From NCBI RefSeq assembly GCF_000375425.1, contig NZ_AQXG01000013.1, positions 1-64,000 of the forward strand: DNA of 64,000 bases, read 5' to 3'. Within the stretch, counting starts at the first letter, position 1. Each line of letters begins with the position of its first letter. Positions 25,083-34,700 of the stretch are shown one piece after another. Below the pieces are notes generated by a model. It saw nothing but the letters and a program-made list of their open reading frames with translations. It was not told where the DNA came from and made no database searches. The stretch is from Gracilimonas tropica DSM 19535. Its GTDB lineage: Bacteria > Bacteroidota > Rhodothermia > Balneolales > Balneolaceae. The translations under genes and the position numbers were made by a program.

Positions 25083-25326
25083 AGAGCTGATCATTACGAC
25101 CATCATTTGCCTTTTTTTGACTGGCATTTACGACTCGATCAATAACCAGACCGCTGAAATAAAACGGTGGTATGAGCTAATGATCAATATCCGGGCCGAG
25201 CAAAAGATTCAGGGTGTGGACCTGGAATCATTGAAGCAGTCTATCGAGTCCTACCAAAGTAAAACCGACCAGGAACTAACCAATCACGAACAACGCATTC
25301 AGTCTCTTGAACGAGGGAGTGAATAA
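25039..25326 (+). CDS. small protein with N-terminal membrane helix and coiled coil (spanin/holin-like)
   Basis: A 95-aa protein. One membrane helix lies near residues 15-33 (LIITTIICLFLTGIY), then a long heptad coiled coil to the end. Overlap with the endolysin-like gene by 44 bp in another frame is typical of lysis cassettes. The topology matches an inner-membrane spanin or anti-holin; sequence alone does not decide. Confidence 0.6.
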   Translation: MSKSPKPEHYLSKYKELIITTIICLFLTGIYDSINNQTAEIKRWYELMINIRAEQKIQGVDLESLKQSIESYQSKTDQELTNHEQRIQSLERGSE

Positions 25327-25357
25327 GCGGTATTACCCTAAATTAGCCTTATTACCC

Positions 25358-25624
25358 ATGAAAAAACTACTTAGAAACGTCATCAAATCGGTACCAACAC
25401 TTATCACCTTATTCAGAAAAGAAACCCCGCAGGAAGGAAAAGACATTGCTAAAAGCGGGCTAACCAGCTTAGGTATATCCGGTATGATTACTACTGGGCG
25501 AATTAATGCCGGTGAAATAGATGAGACGGTACTTATTATTCTCGCTATCGTTGAAGCTATTGGATATGTGTATGGCGTGATTGCTCTGTTAGCAGGAAGT
25601 GCACAAGCAAACCCAAATACTTAA
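25358..25624 (+). CDS. small two-helix membrane protein (holin-like)
   Basis: About 88 aa from ATG 25358; an upstream TTG frame start overlaps the previous gene and is less likely. Two hydrophobic segments (residues about 35-48 and 55-80) separated by a short charged turn, with basic N-terminus, fit a class II holin. It is the last gene of the element's lysis block. Confidence 0.6.
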   Translation: MKKLLRNVIKSVPTLITLFRKETPQEGKDIAKSGLTSLGISGMITTGRINAGEIDETVLIILAIVEAIGYVYGVIALLAGSAQANPNT

Positions 25625-25687
25625 CGATGAGTCTGTAAAGGCAACTATTTATTTTGCTCGCAAGTCGCCGCCTTACGACAAATTGCT

Positions 25688-26509
25688 TTATCTTTGAGCC
25701 TTAGATCTAAGATTCAATAAATTTGATTTTGTGCTGTCCAACTTAAACTCAAAATACTCACCAAGTTGCTCATCTTGTACTTTTGTTCCAGTCATTTTTG
25801 AGGAATGGGTCATTAGGTAATAAGGATGTATAAATTCATAAGAAAACATTTCATAATAACCATCCTTTGAATTTATACTCGGTAGAGTATATCGTGAGTA
25901 CTCTGTTAATATTTCAGTTAATTCATAACTCTGAGGTAGCTGATAAAAGGTAAACTCTAACCCGTCGATGAAGTCGTATCCATTCGACATTTCAGTTACT
26001 AAGTAAATTTCACGAGAGCCGTTAATCATGTAATCAGAACGTAATCCCTTGATTCTATTCCCTGAATAGATCGGTTGATCTGAAAGGTATTTGAATTCAA
26101 GACTATCTCCTTTGACTTTCCATATGGTTAAATAATTTGTCCCCCCCTCAAATTGATTATTCCTAAATAGTACTAATTGTATTTTTTCTTCGGGAATATT
26201 AAGTACAAAGTTAAATCTTTGATTTTTCGGGATTGAAATAATTGAGTATGTAGATGTAGAGGTTCCATTCCACCCAGGAAACTTATTCTGAAGCTCTCGA
26301 GAATTTTTTCCAATAAAAAATTCATGGAATTGTGATTCCAGAGGTTTATTCTTTTCAAATTTTTGATCACTTGGCCAATCAGAAGGTTTGTTCACTGGGG
26401 TTGTAACCAAAACTGCCGAAAAGTCTCGAAGATCATCTTTGTGAATAGTTTGAGAATGGCTGCTGCTGCAATAAAAAACTGCTATTATAATTGAAATTAT
26501 TATTCGCAT
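25688..26509 (-). CDS. secreted protein of unknown function
   Basis: About 273 aa from the ATG at 26509; a longer frame adds 15 residues before the signal. A signal peptide is clear (basic MR, hydrophobic IIISIIIAVFY, small residues CSSSHSQ; the Cys does not fit a clean lipobox). The mature part is beta/alpha mixed with many aromatics and no recognised domain. It is the first gene beyond the virus-like element, on the opposite strand, and is AT-rich. Confidence 0.6.
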   Translation of the reverse strand: MRIIISIIIAVFYCSSSHSQTIHKDDLRDFSAVLVTTPVNKPSDWPSDQKFEKNKPLESQFHEFFIGKNSRELQNKFPGWNGTSTSTYSIISIPKNQRFNFVLNIPEEKIQLVLFRNNQFEGGTNYLTIWKVKGDSLEFKYLSDQPIYSGNRIKGLRSDYMINGSREIYLVTEMSNGYDFIDGLEFTFYQLPQSYELTEILTEYSRYTLPSINSKDGYYEMFSYEFIHPYYLMTHSSKMTGTKVQDEQLGEYFEFKLDSTKSNLLNLRSKAQR

Positions 26510-26606
26510 AATTATTACTTCTATTAATTTACTACTGACGATCCGACCTTTCAATTGTCCATCATCGAGTTCTAAAGTGTCTTTTTAATATGTTTGAGAA
26601 CCGTAA

Positions 26607-26876
26607 TTACAAACGATCATCAAGCCATTTCCATTGATCCTTACTTAACCAACCTTGTTTGGGGTTTGTTACTTTAATTACCAATAGCCTATCATTTGCG
26701 TCAAAATATGCTGTTAGTTTATCGGATACAGTTTGTGGAGAATCATTAGTATAAATACAGTATTCTGAACCACCAATTTTTATGTAATCGTAACTCTTAA
26801 TGATATTCAATACTTTTTTATAGTCTTCACTGGTTGGCTCTTTATGTAATTCATATACAATGATTAGTACTTGCAT
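26607..26876 (-). CDS. small Cas2-like / SinR-annotated ferredoxin-fold protein
   Basis: 89 aa from ATG 26876. The layout is MQVLIIVYELHK, a helix, YxYIKIGGSEYCIYT, a helix and DRLLVIKVTNP, a small ferredoxin-like fold resembling stand-alone Cas2-like proteins often labelled SinR. Such proteins sit in accessory regions and may be nucleases or antitoxin-like. No CRISPR or Cas1 is nearby, so an adaptation role is unlikely. Confidence 0.5.
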   Translation of the reverse strand: MQVLIIVYELHKEPTSEDYKKVLNIIKSYDYIKIGGSEYCIYTNDSPQTVSDKLTAYFDANDRLLVIKVTNPKQGWLSKDQWKWLDDRL

Positions 26877-26967
26877 AATTTTCCCCGAATTGTGATTCAA
26901 CATTTGAATTAAAGTAGTTTCTATCAGTTTTAAATACTCAAATTAAATTTCAAATACCAATAAACTC

Positions 26968-27351
26968 ATGGATAATCAATTTCGAATGCAAAGAGATCTT
27001 GACTTAATTCGCGCTATTTTATTTAAAATATCTAATGAGCCTGCGGAGGAAGTTAGATTTAGACCAGTTGAAATAGAGGGATATAACGAGGAAACTATTG
27101 GGTACCATGTTTGGCTCCTTGGAGATGGTGGATATTTAGATATCACAACCAATGAGACAGCAGGTGGCTCTTTTGCACACGTTCAAGTAAATGAAATCAA
27201 ATGGAAAGGTCAGGAATTTATTGATGCCGCTCGTAACCAAAATATTTGGGAAAAATTCAAAGTAAAAGTTGTAGAAAAGGGTGGTTCGATTCCTTTTTCA
27301 ATTGCAACCGAAGTTCTTACTTCTATAGCGAAAAATGAATTTGGGGTTTGA
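26968..27351 (+). CDS. DUF2513 family protein
   Basis: A 127-aa protein. The opening R-D-L-D-L-I-R-A-I-L, the centre G-Y-H-V-W-L-L and the later W-K-G-Q-E-F-I-D-A-A-R are characteristic of DUF2513, a winged-helix-like family frequent in mobile and accessory regions and sometimes near toxin-antitoxin genes. Function is not established. It is monocistronic with its own terminator. Confidence 0.8.
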   Translation: MDNQFRMQRDLDLIRAILFKISNEPAEEVRFRPVEIEGYNEETIGYHVWLLGDGGYLDITTNETAGGSFAHVQVNEIKWKGQEFIDAARNQNIWEKFKVKVVEKGGSIPFSIATEVLTSIAKNEFGV

Positions 27352-27375
27352 GAAACCTATCTCATCATTTTTTTT
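27349..27375 (+). terminator. intrinsic terminator after the DUF2513 gene
   Basis: TGAGA (27349-27353, including the stop codon) pairs with TCTCA (27360-27364), then TCA and an eight-T run. The stem is short but the T run is strong. Confidence 0.55.
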
Positions 27376-27518
27376 ATACCATATTTTATGCGCCTTATAT
27401 TAATAACGAATATAGAATTTCATATTACCCAATATGGAAATGATGAACATTTTTAATACGTTTGAGTAATAAGAAACTGCTACTTTTGTTATATTAGGTG
27501 TTCCTAAAAAATCAACAA

Positions 27519-28127
27519 ATGCATTCTTTACACAACATAGCGTCTTATATCCTGAATAAATACCCGGGAGAAATCACCCCGATGAAGCTCCAAAAGCTTC
27601 TGTACTATGTAAAGGTATGGACTCTTGTAGCGGATCAGAAAATGATCAAATCTTCTGATGCATTCTTTGCTTGGAAGCATGGGCCGGTTAATCCTGGTAT
27701 TTACCACGAGTATAAAGAGTACAAAAATAAGCCTATTGAAGATACTCCGAACTTCAACCCACTTTCTAAAGAGGAAAAGGAAGTGGTGGATTTTATCTTG
27801 GATAGCTATGGCTTCTATAACGCTATTACACTATCTAAAGCAACTCACGCTGAAGATCCCTGGATTAACAAGAGAGAAGTAAATGGTAGAATTACCGATC
27901 AGGAGATTCTGGATTATTACACCTATGAATCATTTGCTAAAAACTTCCCGTTAACCAAGAATCAGGGTTATTATCCCCCCAATACGATTTCCCATTATGC
28001 CTTTATTTTTGATATGGACAAATCGGATAAAGCAGCGGAAGTAATGTTTGATTCTATCGAGGAATACAAAAGTCTCTTTTCAAAAGCTTCTGAAGACTAT
28101 ACATTCCTTGTAAATCAGATTAACTGA
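27519..28127 (+). CDS. DUF4065 (Panacea/SocA-like) antitoxin candidate
   Basis: About 202 aa from ATG 27519; an in-frame GTG at 27498 is less likely. The N-terminus follows the DUF4065 pattern: ASYIL, the TPMKLQKLLYYV stretch, then FAWKHGPVNPGIY. This domain neutralises many unrelated toxins (Panacea) and in SocA is a protease adaptor. The Fic gene begins 2 bp downstream, so the pair is a likely toxin-antitoxin module. The C-terminal 60 residues are unassigned and may confer toxin specificity. Confidence 0.85.
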   Translation: MHSLHNIASYILNKYPGEITPMKLQKLLYYVKVWTLVADQKMIKSSDAFFAWKHGPVNPGIYHEYKEYKNKPIEDTPNFNPLSKEEKEVVDFILDSYGFYNAITLSKATHAEDPWINKREVNGRITDQEILDYYTYESFAKNFPLTKNQGYYPPNTISHYAFIFDMDKSDKAAEVMFDSIEEYKSLFSKASEDYTFLVNQIN

Positions 28128-28129
28128 TT

Positions 28130-28807
28130 TTGAGTGATAGTGCTGAGTTAGAGCAACTACGGGAACTAATCGAGCTATTTCCTGCCGAGTACTCAATGGA
28201 TGATGTTGAAGAAGCGAACCGAGTAGCCCGGACTCGCTTTGATGCTTTGGATAATCAGCTCATTCCTTATCTGGTTAGTGTTTTCAAAACAGGCGATGCA
28301 CGGCCTTCTGTAAACATTTATCTTAAGCTTTGTGGGTCTTTCCATACACTAATTTTCAAAGAAATAATTTCAATAAATGGGGAATTTAGAAATTCAGCCC
28401 ATGATGGTTCCGGTTCTGTATATTTTGGCGGACAAAAAAGGCAAGAGCTTAAACCAAGATTTACCGGTTCCAGACCTGAGAACATTGAAAATGATCTTAA
28501 GGAGGCATTTAAATTTATCATAGACCTTAAGAGCTATACTCCCGTTGACAATGCTCTTCGATTTTATCAAAAATTCGTTTTTACACATCCGTTCTATGAT
28601 GGGAATGGAAGAATCGCTCGGCTTTTTGTGAACCTGTATTTACTTGCTAATGGAAAATTCATTGATTGGAAAAATCTGCAAGACAAAGGAAATTTTCTTA
28701 GAAAATTAAACTACTATCATGACACCGGGAAAGAAGAACATTTTGAGTGGTGGGCGAAAGTTTGCTACAAATTTGTGTATGATATTTCAGATGAGGATGA
28801 GAGGTGA
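28130..28807 (+). CDS. fic: Fic/DOC family AMP-transferase, toxin candidate
   Basis: A 225-aa protein with TTG start at 28130, two bases after the antitoxin stop. The canonical motif H153-P-F-Y-D-G-N-G-R-I-A-R164 is intact, with the catalytic His and phosphate-binding Gly-Asn-Gly-Arg, so AMPylation activity is expected. No inhibitory S/T-xxx-E-G-N helix is evident near the termini, in line with control by the separate DUF4065 protein. The weak TTG start would keep toxin below antitoxin. It converges with the TcmP gene with only 2 bp between the stops. Confidence 0.9.
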   Translation: MSDSAELEQLRELIELFPAEYSMDDVEEANRVARTRFDALDNQLIPYLVSVFKTGDARPSVNIYLKLCGSFHTLIFKEIISINGEFRNSAHDGSGSVYFGGQKRQELKPRFTGSRPENIENDLKEAFKFIIDLKSYTPVDNALRFYQKFVFTHPFYDGNGRIARLFVNLYLLANGKFIDWKNLQDKGNFLRKLNYYHDTGKEEHFEWWAKVCYKFVYDISDEDER

Positions 28808-28809
28808 AA

Positions 28810-30045
28810 TTAAAATTGGAAGATTTGCTGTCTTGGTATAAAGATTAAATCATCATCATTGATTCTGTCTTTATTCTTTTTTGGATTATCATTTTTAGTA
28901 GTCAATTTAATTTCTTTCTTGCGGCTTAAATCACTGATAGAGTTATAAATCATATCTTTTGTAGCAGGAGTATCATTTATGTGTTTAAGGAAGAATTCTT
29001 TTGCTTTAATAGGGGTATAAGATAGATTCTGCGGTATTTCAGATAATAGCTTAATTTTATTGTCGACTTCATCTTCACTACTAAAAGTCATAGTACTCTG
29101 CCTTGTATAATCAATATCATATTTGGGATTATAACTTGGGAAAACCTTTAAACCAGTTTTAGTTTCACTTACAAAATGATTTTTGAATTGCCAATGTAGC
29201 TTTTGCATTTCATCTTTTGCTTTTGGACTCATTGAAAGGTGTAGCAACCAATATGAACGAGTACTTTCGCTGGATTTTATAAAAAAGTTCGTCATATACT
29301 CTGCCTTAGTTTTTGACTTAAAATCTTTATATAAGGCAAATTGAATATTCTCTCGCCACCTTTTTTGTTTCTTTTGCTCGTCCAGAGATGCCAAATCAAA
29401 ATCTAAATTTAGCTTATCTAATATACTCCGGCACGCTAGAGTATTGGACATATAGTCAATCAATGAATCGACGTTAAAAGTCAAAATGACTTCAGCTTTT
29501 GGAAGTTCTCTAAAAATTTTATTGAGGACTTTAATCGATACTTCTGAATATCCATATTGATCTAAAAAAAATATAGTCCTATGAGCTCGACCCTTTTTCT
29601 TAATATCACTAATTATTTCGTTTATCCTATTTTGGAAAGTATCTTGGATAACAAATATGCTACTATCTAGTCTCGAGTTATATTTTTTTTGTATTTGATC
29701 TCTTAAAAAAGCTGCAGAACTTGGTTCCTTTTCTACAAAGTAATACCGAGAATGTAGCTTAAATTTTTTTTGCAATGATAATACAGTAGCAGCTGTCTCT
29801 ATAGTATCAATCATCAAAAGTGGTGAGCCATCATGTATTTCCCCTGAAGAGGTTATGTATTTCCCTCCCCCAGCAAAGCCATCAACTAAATTTAATCGAA
29901 GCATGCTTGAGTATGGATACCCCCCAACGATTTCAACATATATCCTTAAATACTCTTTAAGTACTTCATGCTTCCGGATGCTGTGAACATCTATTTTGGG
30001 ATAGTCTGTACTCGAGGAATGCCAAACATATTTATCATTTTTCAT
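28810..30045 (-). CDS. tcmP: three-Cys-motif partner protein TcmP (long form)
   Basis: A 411-aa protein. LVDGFAGGGKY near residue 55 is a Rossmann methyltransferase-type motif I, and FFLDQYGYSEV near 165 occupies the DPFG-like motif IV position, as in TcmP proteins. These are named for genomic pairing with three-Cys-motif (Gp37/Gp68, DUF5131) proteins. The C-terminal 100 residues add a helical, probably winged-helix part. It lies 79 bp downstream of the DUF5131 gene. Function is unproven; a nucleic-acid modification or defence role is plausible. Confidence 0.8.
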   Translation of the reverse strand: MKNDKYVWHSSSTDYPKIDVHSIRKHEVLKEYLRIYVEIVGGYPYSSMLRLNLVDGFAGGGKYITSSGEIHDGSPLLMIDTIETAATVLSLQKKFKLHSRYYFVEKEPSSAAFLRDQIQKKYNSRLDSSIFVIQDTFQNRINEIISDIKKKGRAHRTIFFLDQYGYSEVSIKVLNKIFRELPKAEVILTFNVDSLIDYMSNTLACRSILDKLNLDFDLASLDEQKKQKRWRENIQFALYKDFKSKTKAEYMTNFFIKSSESTRSYWLLHLSMSPKAKDEMQKLHWQFKNHFVSETKTGLKVFPSYNPKYDIDYTRQSTMTFSSEDEVDNKIKLLSEIPQNLSYTPIKAKEFFLKHINDTPATKDMIYNSISDLSRKKEIKLTTKNDNPKKNKDRINDDDLIFIPRQQIFQF

Positions 30046-30124
30046 TAGCCCCTTTATTTGAATGACTTTACATCATTTTAATAAAAAATATTAAACTAAT
30101 AAAAAACTAACCCTTATTTATAAT

Positions 30125-30856
30125 TTATATAGAGAACTCAACAGGCATACTTGGCATGTCATCCCAAGTCTTACCCTCCAACTTTCTTCCAGCTTTTTTC
30201 TTATTTGTACCTCCCCATTGTTTGAAGAAGAAAGGAACGTTAGCCTTATTACATTGTCTCTTGATATCAAGAACCCATTCTGGCTTCATTGGTCTTGGTG
30301 TTCTTCCACTCTCACCACCAACAATTACCCAATCAATCCCACCAAGATTCATTTCAGGTAGAGGTCCAATTAATGGTTCACAGGATAGAAATTTAGTCTT
30401 AGCTTTTGTCTGTGACAGAATGTCAATTCTTTCCATTACTCTTTGATCTTCTACAGAAGTTCCCATCCAAATATTCTCAGACCAATTGAGTTCATTAGCA
30501 TTATCATATTCCAATAGCAGCTCTGTACGCTTGGTTAAAACCTGAAATACATGCTGTGGATTGTCATTCATAACCTTAAATACTTTTTGGATAAATTCTA
30601 ATGGAACTTCCGGATGAAATAAGTCGCTCATAGAATTAACAAATACAACTCTGGATTTTGACCAACTATATGGTTCCTCTAAGGTAGAGGGGTGAGTTCT
30701 GACTTTAAACCCATCTTTATATTTGTCTACACCCATAGCTTTTAGCCTTTGAGACATAATTTCTGCATAACAAAACTTACATCCTTGGGAAACTTTACTA
30801 CAACCCGTAACCGGGTTCCATGTTAACTCTGTCCATTCAATTGAAGATTTTCCCAT
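30125..30856 (-). CDS. DUF5131 / phage Gp37-Gp68 family three-Cys-motif protein
   Basis: A 243-aa protein. WNPVTGC19-x6-C26-x2-C29-YAE near the N-terminus is the three-Cys motif, probably an iron-sulfur or metal site related to radical-SAM enzymes. VNSMSDLFH, TKRTE, WMGTSVEDQ and IVGGESG are further family marks, and the length is typical. It is encoded 1 bp after a TcmP gene and before a second one, so the three likely work together. Occurrence in phages and defence islands suggests nucleic-acid modification; chemistry unknown. Confidence 0.9.
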   Translation of the reverse strand: MGKSSIEWTELTWNPVTGCSKVSQGCKFCYAEIMSQRLKAMGVDKYKDGFKVRTHPSTLEEPYSWSKSRVVFVNSMSDLFHPEVPLEFIQKVFKVMNDNPQHVFQVLTKRTELLLEYDNANELNWSENIWMGTSVEDQRVMERIDILSQTKAKTKFLSCEPLIGPLPEMNLGGIDWVIVGGESGRTPRPMKPEWVLDIKRQCNKANVPFFFKQWGGTNKKKAGRKLEGKTWDDMPSMPVEFSI

Positions 30857-30857
30857 A

Positions 30858-31733
30858 CTAAGAATTTTGAATTATGTAATTAGCGATTTTGTGAGCGGTT
30901 TTATTATTACTGGCAAAAATAAAATGAAATAGAGGTGCACCAGAATTATTATCAAGTCTAAGTGCAGGTTCGGTTACATGTTTCCAAACACTTTTAAGCC
31001 TTTTAATGTACAAAGATGAAATTTTATCAATGGGATCAACAATTTTTTTTACCTCTGTGTTAGTACTAAAAAAATTGCCTTGACCAGTTTGGATATAAAA
31101 TTCTTTTCGTATTTGGTCTTCTTTCATTCCAAAAAAGCTTTCCAACTTTTTGATATTCTTTAATAATCCTTTTTTATCAAGCAACCGATTTACTATAACA
31201 GCCGTTGGTAACAGTAGCCAGATATCTGACCTTGTGTTAGAGAACCTTTCAATGCTTTTCCAATTAATGTGCATCCCGAACGGGTCTAACAAGATCAATG
31301 CTACGTGTTGATGTTTCTTTAGAACATTGGCAAGCTTTAGGAGTTCTTTGTTGCAGTCTGTTGCTCTAAAAATTAGTTTCTTTTGCTCATCATTATTTAT
31401 TTGGGAGAGTTTAGTTTCCAGACTTTGCAATCTTTGTTGACTTAATTCTATGAAATAATAGTAGTCAAAATTAAAAGGTGCTTTTAAGCTGACTATCCTT
31501 TCAGCTGCACCTCGATAAACAAACTGCTCTTCTTGTGTAATTGATTGAAAAAGAGGTATCTCACTTTTTATTTTTTTTCCTTGACCGTCACCTGCAAATC
31601 CATCAAAATATATCTTACCCCACCTTGGTTGCTTGTTTAAAATGGTTAAATAAGACTTAACGTAATTTTCAAAAGCATTTAACTTCTGATTAGTCCAAGG
31701 TCCGCCCCATTCTTTCTTGCTAGATTTTGACAT
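30858..31733 (-). CDS. tcmP: three-Cys-motif partner protein TcmP (short form)
   Basis: A 291-aa protein. YFDGFAGDGQG near residue 45 and LILLDPFGMHI near 145 are the methyltransferase-like motifs I and IV of TcmP. It is clearly diverged from the 411-aa TcmP two genes downstream, so this locus has two paralogues flanking one three-Cys protein. It starts 60 bp after the end of the restriction gene, so the whole minus-strand set could be one transcript. Confidence 0.85.
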   Translation of the reverse strand: MSKSSKKEWGGPWTNQKLNAFENYVKSYLTILNKQPRWGKIYFDGFAGDGQGKKIKSEIPLFQSITQEEQFVYRGAAERIVSLKAPFNFDYYYFIELSQQRLQSLETKLSQINNDEQKKLIFRATDCNKELLKLANVLKKHQHVALILLDPFGMHINWKSIERFSNTRSDIWLLLPTAVIVNRLLDKKGLLKNIKKLESFFGMKEDQIRKEFYIQTGQGNFFSTNTEVKKIVDPIDKISSLYIKRLKSVWKHVTEPALRLDNNSGAPLFHFIFASNNKTAHKIANYIIQNS

Positions 31734-31793
31734 TGGTAAATATTTGTTTGACGCTACTTTTCAAAGTAAACATAAATTGTACATATATTCAAA

Positions 31794-34700
31794 TTAGTTA
31801 ACTTTTATTTCATCAATCTTCTGCATCAACCGGTCAGTCTCCATCAGCGCCACAATGATTTTTTGATAATGGCGAATTTCATCTATAGATAACTCTCGAT
31901 CACGACGGTCTTTGAGCCATTTCTCGGCAGGTTGGTAGCCTCCGATGTAGAACTCCCAGGCTTTTTTGGGTACGTTGCCGAAATACTGTTCTTCGTTAAT
32001 CCACACTTTGCCGGTGGTTTCATCATCGTCTTCCGGAATAAAACCGGGATCGGTTTTTGTAAGCCGGTTGGAAATTACATTACTTCCTGCAATGGGGTAG
32101 GTGGTTATAAATTCTTCTACAACTGGATGCTCCAGTAAGTGAATTTGGCGCAGCTTTCCACCAAGTTCTATAAGTTGCCAAAAAAGCTCGGGATCTTTTG
32201 GGTAAGGTACTCTTGGGAAGTCGATCTTCAGAAACTCTTTGTATTTCTCGCGGTAACTTGGGGAATGCAATACAGCATAGATATAATCGAGCAGATCAAT
32301 AGGGGCAAACGTGCCCTCGGTTAATTCCTTCTCAGGTACAAACTTTAGCCCGAGTTTCCTCGCTATTTCCTGAACGATCTTCTTATCTAAATTGGGCGTG
32401 CGCTCGGTCTGACCATCGAGGGTTTGTTGGGTAGATTCTTCGGGGTAAAGGTAGAGTGGATATACTACATTTTGTTCTTTTGTTTTATTGGAAATGACAC
32501 ACATTTCAGCAATTGAATCAGTTATAAAAATGTGATAGAAATTATTGCCAGCCAATTGTCTCGGAGCAAGCAAAGCTAAATTATTTTTTTTATAAAGTTG
32601 ATTCATCACTTCAGGTCGTGGCCAATCAATCATTTCTTCACTATAATAAACTGGACGCTTGTCAAATGGACGATAGTTCAAGTTTGCTATATTTTCTCCT
32701 ATTGAATGTTCAGATATAGCTTTTCTTGCCTCGCTTACTTTCCAACCCCTTGTATCACCCTGCTTATACTTTCCTGCCTTTTTGTGTCCAAAAAACTCAT
32801 TACGAATATATTCATCACTTTTACTCTAATCCCTAAATCTATCGATCTTCTCTTGTAAAGTATTTTTGTCATAATCAATTACGAGGAAATCTCTTGATGT
32901 TTGTATTCCAACACTGTTTAATTTGAATAAATCGACCAGGGCTATGCCGGAATAATATTCTTTACTATCAATATTATTGGCAGGTTTAAACTGAAAAAAA
33001 GGTTCTTTCGGTTCTAACTTTTCAAAATCAAAACTTTCAATATTATTATTGAGTAGTTCAGAATATTTATGTGATCTTTTTCCAATAATACTATGGTGAA
33101 ATACCCCATTAGTTTTCAACTGATTCGATTTTATGAAAAGATTAATAGATACACCCTGCTGAATATCAAATACATTTTCATCATTTACATTATCACCAGA
33201 AAATACTTCTTGTTTTGCACTTCCATTTAAATCAATGCAATAAATTAGATCAAAATTATTCATTAATTGCCACCTCATTCCTCTGAAGGTGGGATTAAAC
33301 AAGAAGCTATGATTATTTACAAATGCTAAAACACCTTCGCCATTTTTCTCGACAAAATGTTGTCCGTAGCGAATAAACTTCACATAATCATCATGGAGCC
33401 AGTGTTTTCGTTCACCAAAATGCTCTCCATCTATGTATTTATAGTCTTCAATAAGTTCAGAAATCCATTCCCCCATATTTGAGGAAATTCCACTGTACGG
33501 CGGGTTTCCCAAAACCACCATCACCGGAGTATCGCGTTTGATATGGTTGGCTTCATTGGCTTCTTCACTCAACCAACCAGCAAAGAGGGTTCCGGTATCA
33601 GGGTGGTGTTCTTCCAGAGAATTGGTGAGATACACGCGAAAGCGTTGACTACCACTTGGCTCTACACCAGTTTCGCGAAGCAGCAAATCTAGTTTCAGGT
33701 GGGCCATTGCGTAACTAGCCATCAAGATCTCAAATCCGTTCAGTCGAGGAATGAGATGCTCTTCCACATAAGTAGCCCAGATGCCTTGCTGTCCTTCAAA
33801 TTTGGAATGGATTTGTTTGATCACTTCCGCCAAAAAGGTACCGGTTCCCGTTGCGGGGTCCAAAATCTGCACTTTATGCACTTCGCGTTCTTCTTCCACC
33901 ATACCGTCTTTGTGGCGTTTGTCGTGGGTGGGCACTTTTACCTTCACTTTTGTTTTGGAGGTGTCCGCCAGCCCGTCTTTCAGTCCAAATTCGTCTTTTA
34001 GAATATCATCGACCGCTCGTACAATAAAGTTCACCACCGGCTCCGGTGTGTACCAGACTCCGCGGCTTTTCCGAAGCTTAGGATCGTATTCAGCCAAGAA
34101 CGTTTCATAAAAATGAATGATGGGGTCTTGCTGCTGTGTAGCTTTACCAAAGTTCTTGAGAAGACCATCTACATCAGTAGCTCTGAAAATATCAGCTAAC
34201 CCATCTACCACCCATACAATACGATCATCCAGGTCATAACCTGCAATGTATTGGAAGAGCTTACGAAGGAATGGATTGGTTTTTGGAATAAGAGCAGCGG
34301 CCTCATGTCGATCAAAGGTATCCAAGGTCGAATCGTGTAATCGAGCTGCAAACATACCATATGCAATCGTCTGTGCATAGATATCTGCAAATTCCTTAGC
34401 GCTGATATCGTGAATCAAGACGTTCTGAAAGGCAGTCAATTGTTCCCGCAGAGTATTGTTAGCTGACTCGTTTACCTTATCTTTCTGCTTTTCCTCATCG
34501 GCATTCAGGGCTTTCTCAATTACATCAGCGAGGATTCGTGCTTTACCGGCCATCATCTTCGACAGCTTATTGGCACTGCGGATGGTTTGCCCGACATGAG
34601 TCCCAAAATCTTTGATGATGTTTTCGAACTCGTCGTAATTCTCAGTCAACCCAACTATGCTACCATCTTTGATTTCAGCAATATCAACGGAGGTCAGGAA

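Larger units (their letters stand above)
260..25624 (+). mobile_element. integrated tailless, membrane-containing virus-like element
   Basis: The span runs from repressor to holin-like gene and follows viral logic: divergent switch, primase-helicase, iteron array, virion block, lysis block. At least nine proteins carry one C-terminal membrane helix; wall-cutting and wall-binding enzymes are present; terminase, portal, HK97 capsid and all tail genes are absent. This matches membrane-containing icosahedral phages; SSIP-1 of Salisaeta, a related host group, is a known example. Limits are gene limits: no integrase and no att repeats are visible, so true ends are unknown and it could be replicating as a plasmid-prophage in other states. 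Gene reading frames look intact, so it may be functional. Confidence 0.65.
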
